DNA from: Actinophytocola sp.
GTDB taxonomy: Bacteria > Actinomycetota > Actinomycetes > Mycobacteriales > Pseudonocardiaceae
Length of the DNA: 58,020 nt
Direction: 5' to 3'
Assembly (NCBI GenBank): GCA_009377475.1
Contig: WHTY01000020.1
Location: 1-58,020 of the forward strand
In this document: piece by piece, positions 51,740-58,020 of the stretch
How positions within the stretch are numbered: the first letter of the stretch is position 1
Layout: every line of letters starts with the position of its first letter
The notes under the pieces: generated by a model
What the model saw: the letters and a program-made list of their open reading frames with translations, nothing else
The model's database searches: none
Told to the model about the DNA's origin: nothing
Made by a program: the position numbers and the translations under genes

Positions 51740-53260
51740 CTACTCGTCGACGTCGATCCAGTCGAAGGTGCGCTCGACCGCCTTCTTCCAGCGCGCGTAG
51801 CCGCGCTCACGCTGCTCGTCGCTCCAGGTGGGCTGCCAGCGGACGTCCTCGTTCCAGTTCTGGACCAGTTCCTCAGGCGTGTTCCAGAAGCCGACCGCGA
51901 GCCCCGCCGCGTAGGCCGCGCCGAGCGCGGTGGTCTCCGCGACCACCGGCCGCGACACCGGCACGCCGAGGATGTCCGCCTGGATCTGCATGCACAGGCT
52001 GTTCGCGGTGACGCCGCCGTCCACCCGCAGGACGTCGAGGGTGACGCCGGAGTCGGCCTGCATCGCGTCGACGACGTCGCGAGTCTGGTAGCAGATCGAC
52101 TCCAGCGTGGCCCGTGCGACGTGCGCGTTCGTGCTGTAGCGGGAGAGTCCGACGATCGCGCCGCGCGCGTCTGACCGCCAGTACGGCGCGAACAGTCCCG
52201 AGAACGCGGGCACGAAGTACACCCCGCCGTTGTCGGTGACCTGGCTGGCCAGCGACTCGCTCTGCTCCGCCCCGGAGATGATCCCGAGCTGGTCGCGCAG
52301 CCACTGCACCGCCGACCCGGTGACCGCGATGGAGCCCTCCAGCGCGTAGGTCGGTTTCGCGTCGCCGAACTGGTAGCAGACCGTGGTGAGCAGGCCGTGC
52401 TCCGAACGCACGATCTCGGTGCCGGTGTTGAGCAGCAGGAAGTTGCCGGTGCCGTAGGTGTTCTTCGCCTCGCCCGGCCGGAAACACACCTGCCCGACGG
52501 TGGCCGCCTGCTGGTCACCGAGGATCCCGGCGAGTGGGATCTCGCCGCCGAACGGCCCGTCCGCGCGGGTGGTGCCGAAGAAGTCCGGATTGGACGACGG
52601 CAGGATGCGCGGCAACATCGCGCGCGGCACGCCGAAGATCGACAGCAGCTCGTCGTCCCAGTCGCAGGTCTCCAGGTCCATCAGCATGGTGCGGCTGGCG
52701 TTGGTGACGTCGGTGACGTGCTTGCCGCCGTCGACACCGCCGGTGAGGTTCCACAGCAGCCAGGAGTCGGTGGTGCCGAACAGCGCATCGCCCTTCTCGG
52801 CGTCTTCAGCGACGCCGGGCACGTTGTCCAGAATCCAGCGCAACTTGCCGCCGGAGAAGTACGTCGCGGGCGGCAGACCCGCCTTGCGGCGGATGGTCTC
52901 GCCGTGACCGGCGCGTTCCAGGTCGGCGGCGATGCGGTCGGTGCGGGTGTCCTGCCACACGATCGCGTTGCAGTACGGCCGCCCGGTCCGGCGATTCCAC
53001 ACCACCGTGGTTTCACGCTGGTTGGTGACGCCGACGGCGGCGAGGTCGCTGGCGTTCAGGCTCGCCTTGGTGAGGGTGCTCTGGATGACCGCGCGGGTGC
53101 GCTCCCAGATCTCGGTCGGGTTGTGCTCCACCCACCCCGCCTGCGGCAGGATCTGCTCGTGTTCGAGCTGATGGCGGGCGATCTCGTTGCCGCCGTGGTC
53201 GAACACCATGAAGCGGGTGCTCGTGGTTCCCTGGTCGATCGCGCCGATGTAGTCGCTCAT
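51740..53260 (-). CDS. glpK: Glycerol kinase (operon copy)
   Basis: A 506-residue FGGY kinase phosphorylating glycerol. Phosphate loop [24 protein letters not shown], catalytic Asp in GILGDQQAA, and C-terminal [19 protein letters not shown]. Start ATG 53260 (MSDYIG); upstream codons are shadow. It lies in glpF-glpK-glpD. The regulatory His of Gram-positive HPr-controlled kinases is not evident. Confidence 0.95.
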   Translation of the reverse strand: MSDYIGAIDQGTTSTRFMVFDHGGNEIARHQLEHEQILPQAGWVEHNPTEIWERTRAVIQSTLTKASLNASDLAAVGVTNQRETTVVWNRRTGRPYCNAIVWQDTRTDRIAADLERAGHGETIRRKAGLPPATYFSGGKLRWILDNVPGVAEDAEKGDALFGTTDSWLLWNLTGGVDGGKHVTDVTNASRTMLMDLETCDWDDELLSIFGVPRAMLPRILPSSNPDFFGTTRADGPFGGEIPLAGILGDQQAATVGQVCFRPGEAKNTYGTGNFLLLNTGTEIVRSEHGLLTTVCYQFGDAKPTYALEGSIAVTGSAVQWLRDQLGIISGAEQSESLASQVTDNGGVYFVPAFSGLFAPYWRSDARGAIVGLSRYSTNAHVARATLESICYQTRDVVDAMQADSGVTLDVLRVDGGVTANSLCMQIQADILGVPVSRPVVAETTALGAAYAAGLAVGFWNTPEELVQNWNEDVRWQPTWSDEQRERGYARWKKAVERTFDWIDVDE

Positions 53261-53306
53261 CGTCGTCCTCTCAGTGCGGAGTGCGAACCGGTCGTGCGTG
53301 GTGGGA

Positions 53307-54110
53307 TCAGAACAACAGTGTGGAAGCCAGGCCGGCAAGGCCACCGCCGACGAGCGGAGCGAGCACCGGGATCCAGGCGTAGCTCCAGTCGGAGCTCTTG
53401 CGCGTCGGGGTGCGCATCGTGCCCGGGCCCGCCGACGCGGCGACAGTGTCCGGGGTAGCGGCAGGCTCGCCGCCCTTGTAACCGGTGGGCAGCACCGCGT
53501 GGGCGATGCGGGGACCGAGGTCACGGGCGGGGTTGATGGCGTAGCCGGTGGGGCCGCCGAGGGATGCGCCGATGCCGACGACGAGCAGCGCGACGGCCGC
53601 CGGGCCGAGCCCATGCGGTGTGCCCGCGAACGACAGCACCACGACGACCAGCACGAACGTCCCGATCACCTCGGTGACGAAGTTCCACCGGTAGTTGCGG
53701 ATCGCCGGGCCCGTTGAGAACACCGCGAGCTTCTTCTCCTCGTCCTCGTCGGCGTCGAAGTGGTTCTTGTACGCCAGGAACGCGACGCACGCGCCCAGGA
53801 ACGCGCCGATCATCTGACCTGCGATGTAGACCACGGTGGACGCGAAGCTGACGGCGACGCCGCCCGCGTACTCCTCCGCACCGCTCACCAGGATCCCGAA
53901 CGTGACCGCCGGGTTGATGTGGCCGCCTGACTTGTAGGCGACGAACACCCCGGCCATCACCGCGAGGCCCCAGCCGAAGTTGATCAGCAGCCAGCCGCCG
54001 TCGACGCCCTTGGACTTGGTCAGCAACACGTTGGCGACCACGCCCGAGCCGAGCAGGATCAGCATGCCGGTACCGAGCACTTCGCTCACGAAGACCGTGC
54101 CGAGCCCCAT
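53307..54110 (-). CDS. glpF: Glycerol facilitator (MIP/aquaglyceroporin)
   Basis: A 267-residue six-helix channel with both NPA motifs: INPAV (Asn66) and INPARD (Asn193). The Asp after the second NPAR is the glycerol-facilitator rather than water-channel signature. An acidic cytosolic loop (DADEDEEKK, about 119-127) and a Pro/Ala/Thr insert before the last helix are extra. AGGAGGAAAC precedes ATG 54110. First gene of the operon. Confidence 0.94.
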   Translation of the reverse strand: MGLGTVFVSEVLGTGMLILLGSGVVANVLLTKSKGVDGGWLLINFGWGLAVMAGVFVAYKSGGHINPAVTFGILVSGAEEYAGGVAVSFASTVVYIAGQMIGAFLGACVAFLAYKNHFDADEDEEKKLAVFSTGPAIRNYRWNFVTEVIGTFVLVVVVLSFAGTPHGLGPAAVALLVVGIGASLGGPTGYAINPARDLGPRIAHAVLPTGYKGGEPAATPDTVAASAGPGTMRTPTRKSSDWSYAWIPVLAPLVGGGLAGLASTLLF

Positions 54111-54183
54111 GTTTCCTCCTCCATTGCAGGTCTCAGTGCGCTCTGACGGTAGGGACGCGGCCCGTTCCGCTCTACGGGCGTCG

Positions 54184-54198
54184 TTCGACAATGCTGAA
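54184..54198. promoter_or_regulatory. Putative IclR/GylR operator 1 (TTCGACAATGCTGAA)
   Basis: An imperfect palindrome 74 bases before the glpF start. It shares TTCGACAATG and the final GAA with the perfect palindrome at 54310, suggesting the adjacent IclR-type regulator binds here to control glpF. Confidence 0.6.
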
Positions 54199-54232
54199 CG
54201 CGGCTGCTGGCCGCTGCGAGTGGACGTGGTTA

Positions 54233-54253
54233 ACCTCCACCGATCGTGGAGGT
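54233..54253. promoter_or_regulatory. Inverted repeat ACCTCCAC-5-GTGGAGGT in glpF/IclR gap
   Basis: Eight-base perfect arms around a 5-base spacer lie between the two TTCGACA sites. It could be a further operator or a transcript hairpin. Nothing else ties it to a regulator. Confidence 0.3.
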
Positions 54254-54309
54254 AACTATGACCCAGCTCACCGCCGTTGCCAGTGCGTTCACGCCGCTGT
54301 CACCCGGCG

Positions 54310-54324
54310 TTCGACATTGTCGAA
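54310..54324. promoter_or_regulatory. Putative IclR/GylR operator 2 (TTCGACATTGTCGAA)
   Basis: A perfect odd-centred palindrome (TTCGACA-T-TGTCGAA) 28 bases before the start of the IclR-type regulator, as expected for autoregulation. It is related to operator 1. Confidence 0.65.
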
Positions 54325-54352
54325 TCACGAGTTTCCGGATACGTTGCGACGC

Positions 54353-55117
54353 ATGCCTGGGCCGGTCCAAGCCATCGAACGCGCCGCCGCCATCCTGCGG
54401 CTGCTCGCGCGCGGTTCGGGGCGCCTCGGCGTCGGCGAGATCGCCGCGTCGCTCGACCTCGCCAAGGGCACCGCGCACGGCATCCTCCGCACGCTGCAAG
54501 GGGTCGGCTTCGTCGAACAGGACGCCGCGACCGGCAAGTACCAACTCGGCGCGGCGCTGCTGCATCTCGGCACCAGCTACCTCGACGTCAACGAGCTGCG
54601 GTCCCGCGCGATCAACTGGGCCGACGCGCTGGCGGCACGCAGCGGCGAGGCGGTGCGGATCGGCACGTCGCTCGAGGGCAACGTCATGGTGGTGCATCAC
54701 GTCTTCCGCCCGGACGACACGCTGCAAACGCTCGACGTCGGGACGTTGTTGCCGCTGCACGCGACCGCGCTCGGCAAGGTGTTGCTCGCCTACGACGCCG
54801 ACCTCGCCGCCGAGACACAGCGTGCCGAGCTGCCGTCGCTCACCCGACGCACCGTCGTCAACGCGACGGCGCTCACCCGCGCGTTGGCCCAGGTCAGGGA
54901 GCAGGGCTGGGCGGGAGAAGCCGAGGAGTTCATGCCGGGCGAGGCGGGCATCGCCGCGCCCATCCGCTCCTACGGCGGCCTCGTCGTCGGCGCGATCGGC
55001 ATCACCGGACCGGCGGATCGGCTCTGCGACGGACGGCTGCGGCCGAGGCCCGAACTGGTCACCCATGTCCGCAACGCCGCCCGCTCGGTGTCGCGGGATC
55101 TCGGCGCGGGCCGCTGA
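54353..55117 (+). CDS. IclR-family regulator (GylR-like glycerol regulator)
   Basis: A 254-residue IclR protein. Winged helix at about 1-65 (IERAAAILRLLA, GEIAASLDLAKGTAHGILRTL), then an effector domain with HATALGKVLLAY, LTRRTVV and PGEAGIAAPIRSYGGLVVGAIGI. ATG 54353 (MPGPVQAIE) is the start. Divergent from glpF-glpK-glpD and followed by a second glycerol kinase, it matches the position of Streptomyces GylR, the glycerol repressor. Confidence 0.92.
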   Translation: MPGPVQAIERAAAILRLLARGSGRLGVGEIAASLDLAKGTAHGILRTLQGVGFVEQDAATGKYQLGAALLHLGTSYLDVNELRSRAINWADALAARSGEAVRIGTSLEGNVMVVHHVFRPDDTLQTLDVGTLLPLHATALGKVLLAYDADLAAETQRAELPSLTRRTVVNATALTRALAQVREQGWAGEAEEFMPGEAGIAAPIRSYGGLVVGAIGITGPADRLCDGRLRPRPELVTHVRNAARSVSRDLGAGR

Positions 55118-55167
55118 CAGCCCTGGCGCGCTGCGCGAGGATGTCGCGTAATGGGGAGGGACACGCG

Positions 55168-56682
55168 ATGACGCAACGCTATGTGATGGCGATCGACCAG
55201 GGCACCACGTCGACCCGGTGCATCCTGTTCGACCAGCGCGCCCGACTGGTGTCGGTGGCGCAGCGCGAGCAGCAGCAGTACTTCCCGCAGCCGGGCTGGG
55301 TCGAGCAGGACGCCGTCGAGATCTGGCGCAACGTCGACCGGATCGTGCCCCGCGCGCTGGCCGACGCCGGGATCTCCGCCGATCAGGTGATGGCGTTGGG
55401 GATCGCGAACCAGCGTGAGACGACCGTGGTGTGGGACCGGCGCACCGGAGCGCCCGTCGGGCGGGCGATCGTGTGGCAGGACGTCCGCACCGAGGAGCTG
55501 GTGCGGGAGTTCGAGCGCAAGCCGGACGCAGAACAGGTGCGGGAGCGCTGCGGGCTGCCGCTGGCGACGTACTTCGCCGCGCCTCGGCTGCGGTGGCTGC
55601 TGGACAACGTGCCCGGGCTGCGCGACCGCGCCGAACGCGGCGACGTGCTGTTCGGCACGATGGAGACCTGGCTGATCTGGAACCTCACCGGCGGCGTGGA
55701 CGGCGGGCTGCACGTCACCGACGTCACCAACGCCAGTCGCACGCTGCTGATGAACCTCGCCATCCTGGCGTGGGACGACGAGCTGCTGTCCTTTTTCGAC
55801 ATTCCGAAGCGGATGCTGCCGGAGATCCGACCGTCCACAGCGGACTTCGGCCAGACGACGCGGGTGGTGCCCGGCTTGCGGATCGCGGCGGCGCTTGGCG
55901 ACCAGCACGCGGCGTTGTTCGGCCAGACGTGCTTCGCGCGCGGCGAGACCAAGTGCACCTACGGCACCGGCAGCTTCCTGCTGATGAACACCGGCCGCGA
56001 GCTGGTGCGTTCCACCCATGGCTTGCTGACGACGATCGGCTACCAGCTCGGCGGCGAACCTGCGGTGTACGCGCTGGAAGGGCCGATCGCGGTCACCGGG
56101 TCGCTGGTCCAGTGGATCCGCGACAGCCTCGGGCTCATCAACAGCGCGCCGGAGATCGAGACACTGGCGCGGACGGTCGACGACAACGGCGGCTGCTACA
56201 TCGTGCCCGCATTCTCCGGGCTGTTCGCGCCGCACTGGCACAGCGAGGCGCGCGGCATCATCGTCGGGCTGACGTCGTACATCACCAAGGGACACCTGGC
56301 GCGGGCGGTGCTTGAGGCGACCGGGTGGCAGACCCGCGAGGTGGTGGACGCGATGAACGCCGACTCCGGGCTCACGGCGTCCACCCTGCGGGTCGACGGC
56401 GGCATGACGGCCGACCACCTGCTGATGCAGTTCATCGCCGACGTCCTCGACATCCCGGTGATGCGGCCGATCGTGGCGGAGACTGTGTCGCTGGGCGCGG
56501 CGTACGCGGCGGGGTTGGGCGTCGGGTTCTGGCCCGATCTTGAAGGGCTGCGGCGCAACTGGCACCTCGCCGCGCGGTGGCTGCCGCAGCTGGACGCCGA
56601 GCGTAGGGCGGCGGAGTACGCGAACTGGCAGCGGGCGGTGGAGCTGACGTTCGGCTGGGCGCAGCCGCGACGTCCCGTGTGA
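55168..56682 (+). CDS. glpK: Glycerol kinase (second copy)
   Basis: A 504-residue FGGY kinase, clearly homologous to the operon copy: [24 protein letters not shown], catalytic Asp in AALGDQHAA and LRVDGGMTADHLLMQF. It differs around the loop before the catalytic Asp (DFGQTTRVVPGLRIAA is shorter than in the other copy), the region that in E. coli takes part in fructose-bisphosphate control. GGGGAGGG precedes ATG 55168. It follows the IclR gene by 50 bases and may be co-transcribed with it. Confidence 0.94.
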   Translation: MTQRYVMAIDQGTTSTRCILFDQRARLVSVAQREQQQYFPQPGWVEQDAVEIWRNVDRIVPRALADAGISADQVMALGIANQRETTVVWDRRTGAPVGRAIVWQDVRTEELVREFERKPDAEQVRERCGLPLATYFAAPRLRWLLDNVPGLRDRAERGDVLFGTMETWLIWNLTGGVDGGLHVTDVTNASRTLLMNLAILAWDDELLSFFDIPKRMLPEIRPSTADFGQTTRVVPGLRIAAALGDQHAALFGQTCFARGETKCTYGTGSFLLMNTGRELVRSTHGLLTTIGYQLGGEPAVYALEGPIAVTGSLVQWIRDSLGLINSAPEIETLARTVDDNGGCYIVPAFSGLFAPHWHSEARGIIVGLTSYITKGHLARAVLEATGWQTREVVDAMNADSGLTASTLRVDGGMTADHLLMQFIADVLDIPVMRPIVAETVSLGAAYAAGLGVGFWPDLEGLRRNWHLAARWLPQLDAERRAAEYANWQRAVELTFGWAQPRRPV

Positions 56683-56747
56683 GGGTGCTGGATCACGTCG
56701 TGCGGGCCCCGCCGGGGCGCGGCACGTCGTTGGGGCACGATGGGTCT

Positions 56748-57521
56748 GTGACGAACCAGGGAACGGTGCATTTCATCGGCGCGGGTCCCGGCGCGGCCGA
56801 CCTGATCACGGTGCGCGGCAGGGACCTGCTCTCGCGCTGCCCGGTGTGCCTCTACCCCGGCAGCCTGACGCCGACTGACCTGCTCGCCCACTGCCCGGAG
56901 GGCGCGCGGACCGTCGACACGGCATCGCTGACGCTGGAGGAGATCATCGCGGAGCTGGTCGCGGCGTCCGAGCAGGGCCACGACGTCGCGCGGTTGTGCT
57001 CCGGGGACCCCGCCGTCTACAGCGCCGTTGCGGAGCAAATGCGTCGTCTGGACGCGGCGGGTGTGCCGTACCAGGTGACGCCGGGTGTGCCCGCTTTCTC
57101 CGCCGCCGCCGCGACGTTGGGGCGCGAGCTCACGGTGCCGACGGTCGGGCAGAGCCTGGTGATCACGCGGGCGCAGGCGCGCTCGACCAGCATGCCGGAG
57201 GGCGAGAACCTGACGACGTTCGCCGCGAGCGGGGCCACGCTCGCGCTGCACTTGGCGATCGGACGGATCGAGCAGGTGGTCGAGGAGCTGCTGCCGCACT
57301 ACGGCGCGGACTGCCCGGTCGCGGTCGTCGCCAACGCCAGCCAGCCGGCCGAGCGCGTCGTGCGCGGCACGCTCGGCGACATCGTCGCCCAGGTGAAGGC
57401 GGCGGAGATCACCCGAACCGCGACGATCTTCGTCGGGAAGGTGCTCGCGGCGGAGAGTTTCCCGGACAGTTTTCTGTACTCAGCTGATCGAGAGCGCAGC
57501 ACTCAGCCGCGTTCGCTGTGA
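56748..57521 (+). CDS. cobM: Precorrin-4 C11-methyltransferase
   Basis: A 257-residue corrin methylase: VHFIGAGPGAADLITVRGRDLL, CLYPGSLTP, RLCSGDPAVYSAVAEQM, TPGVPAFSAAAATLGREL, and the CobM-type LTTFAASGATLALHLAI. It methylates C11 of precorrin-4. GTG 56748 gives the family N-terminus. It is separated from the other cob genes by the glycerol region and lies 65 bases after the second glpK. The stop overlaps a small frame by four bases. Confidence 0.95.
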   Translation: MTNQGTVHFIGAGPGAADLITVRGRDLLSRCPVCLYPGSLTPTDLLAHCPEGARTVDTASLTLEEIIAELVAASEQGHDVARLCSGDPAVYSAVAEQMRRLDAAGVPYQVTPGVPAFSAAAATLGRELTVPTVGQSLVITRAQARSTSMPEGENLTTFAASGATLALHLAIGRIEQVVEELLPHYGADCPVAVVANASQPAERVVRGTLGDIVAQVKAAEITRTATIFVGKVLAAESFPDSFLYSADRERSTQPRSL

Positions 57522-57721
57522 GGCGGATGGCGCACACCGCGCGGTTCACCACCGCGCGAGTGGACCAGTCGCAGGGGCAATTCTGGCACGACCGCGCACC
57601 CCGCCCGCCCCCCTACGTCCTCCGGACCAGGGAAAACGCCGTGCAGCGCTCCGAATTGTGGCAATTGCGCCTGGGCGCGGAAGCAGGTCACTGGCTCGGA
57701 ATCGTCGGCGTCACGCTCTAG
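57518..57721 (+). CDS. Hypothetical protein, 67 aa, possibly cut by the adjacent insertion sequence
   Basis: A GTG-started frame overlapping the cobM stop (GTGA), reading MRRMAHTARFTTARVDQS and ending GHWLGIVGVTL. Third-position GC is high at the start and falls toward the end. No family is recognised. Its stop (TAG, in CTCTAGGAGG) coincides with the probable left end of the IS1182-type element, so the natural C-terminus may have been replaced. Confidence 0.4.
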   Translation: MRRMAHTARFTTARVDQSQGQFWHDRAPRPPPYVLRTRENAVQRSELWQLRLGAEAGHWLGIVGVTL

Positions 57722-58020
57722 GAGGGCGCTGAATAATCGGCGTGTCGTCCCGGATTGTGCGTTTGAGCTGGGAGAATCGGTCCATGCAGGGCGTTGAGCG
57801 GGTGGATCGGGAACTGTTGGACGCGCAGGCTCTGGTGGGTCATCTGGTCGCCGAGGGCAGCATGTTCGAGTTCTTGGCCGAGCATCGCCAGGATGTGTTT
57901 CCCGATGGGGAGTTTGAGGATCTGTTCCCCTCGGGTAAGGGCAGGCCGTCGATCCCGGCGTCGGTGATGGCCTCGATCCTGGTGCTGCAGACCTTGCATG
58001 ATTTCTCGGATCGGGAGACC
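57722..58020 (+). mobile_element. IS1182-type insertion sequence, left part (element runs off the window)
   Basis: From about 57722 the sequence changes character: lower GC and softer third positions than the neighbours. About 60 bases of non-coding end precede the transposase ATG at 57784. The exact terminal inverted repeat cannot be fixed because the other end is outside the window. Confidence 0.7.
57784..58020 (+). CDS. IS1182-family transposase, N-terminal part (partial)
   Basis: At least 79 residues, open to the window edge. Residues FEDLFPSGKGRPSIPASVMA and SILVLQTLHDFSDRET match the N-terminal domain of IS1182-type DDE transposases. The first helix region (MQGVERVDRELLDAQAL) precedes it. 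Codons such as TTG, GAT, CAT and TTT are common here and rare in the neighbours, consistent with a horizontally acquired element. Confidence 0.9.
   Translation, partial: MQGVERVDRELLDAQALVGHLVAEGSMFEFLAEHRQDVFPDGEFEDLFPSGKGRPSIPASVMASILVLQTLHDFSDRET

Overview
The window is 58 kb of very GC-rich, densely coded DNA with many GTG starts, 1-13 base start/stop overlaps and strong GGAGG-type ribosome sites. Gene content (DivIVA/Scy-like coiled-coil protein, crotonyl-CoA carboxylase/reductase, ChlI-ChlD fusion, RNase Sa-like RNase with barstar, SPW-repeat protein) points to a chromosomal segment of a filamentous actinomycete. Pseudonocardiaceae is my best guess, from style and from the repeat-laden intergenic gaps; I cannot prove it. 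No rRNA, tRNA, CRISPR or prophage was seen. The only mobile element is the start of an IS1182-type transposase at the right edge.

Layout. 1-2.2 kb: end of a sulfate-assimilation operon (cysD, cysN, CbiX-type chelatase). 2.4-4.9 kb: two enoyl-CoA hydratase family genes, a TetR remnant and a TfoX/YjbR pair. 4.9-6.6 kb: mtnA facing a class II aldolase, a possible methylthioribose salvage (DHAP-shunt) pair. 6.6-12.8 kb: a catabolic island with an SSS transporter and small partner, GntR/FCD regulator, HMG-CoA-lyase-like enzyme, MFS transporter and class III CoA-transferase. Four near-identical TTGTRTACRA operators tie it together. 12.9-13.9 kb: guanyl-specific RNase with barstar inhibitor. 13.9-23 kb: housekeeping genes (lepA, rpsT, holA, thrC under a SAM riboswitch) among small enzymes. 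23-31.6 kb: methylmalonyl-CoA/ethylmalonyl-CoA genes (meaB, thiolase, mce, ccr), then a polarity/cytoskeleton coiled-coil protein and a universal stress protein-adenylate cyclase pair. 31.9-34 kb: ProA-like dehydrogenase and M50 protease.

34-49 kb is a cobalamin region on both strands: cobalamin riboswitch-cbtB-cbtA; cobD-cobQ; cobU-cobT-cobS; cobalamin riboswitch-chlID-cobO-cobB-cobC; cobL; and cobM further right at 56.7 kb. The B12 made here would serve the B12-dependent mutases implied by meaB, mce and ccr. 49-56.7 kb is a glycerol region: glpF-glpK-glpD-HAD phosphatase, an IclR/GylR-type regulator with TTCGACA palindromes, and a second glpK.

The most unusual large-scale signal is in the gaps between genes. 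Two sequence families (GCGAGT..CACC and GTGTCCCCCGCTCACG) occur as short tandem arrays, almost all with a period of exactly 21 bases. They sit mostly downstream of or between genes, twice as facing inverted arrays. A third family with period 30 has been absorbed into the 3' end of cobD. Long near-perfect hairpins sit in other gaps.
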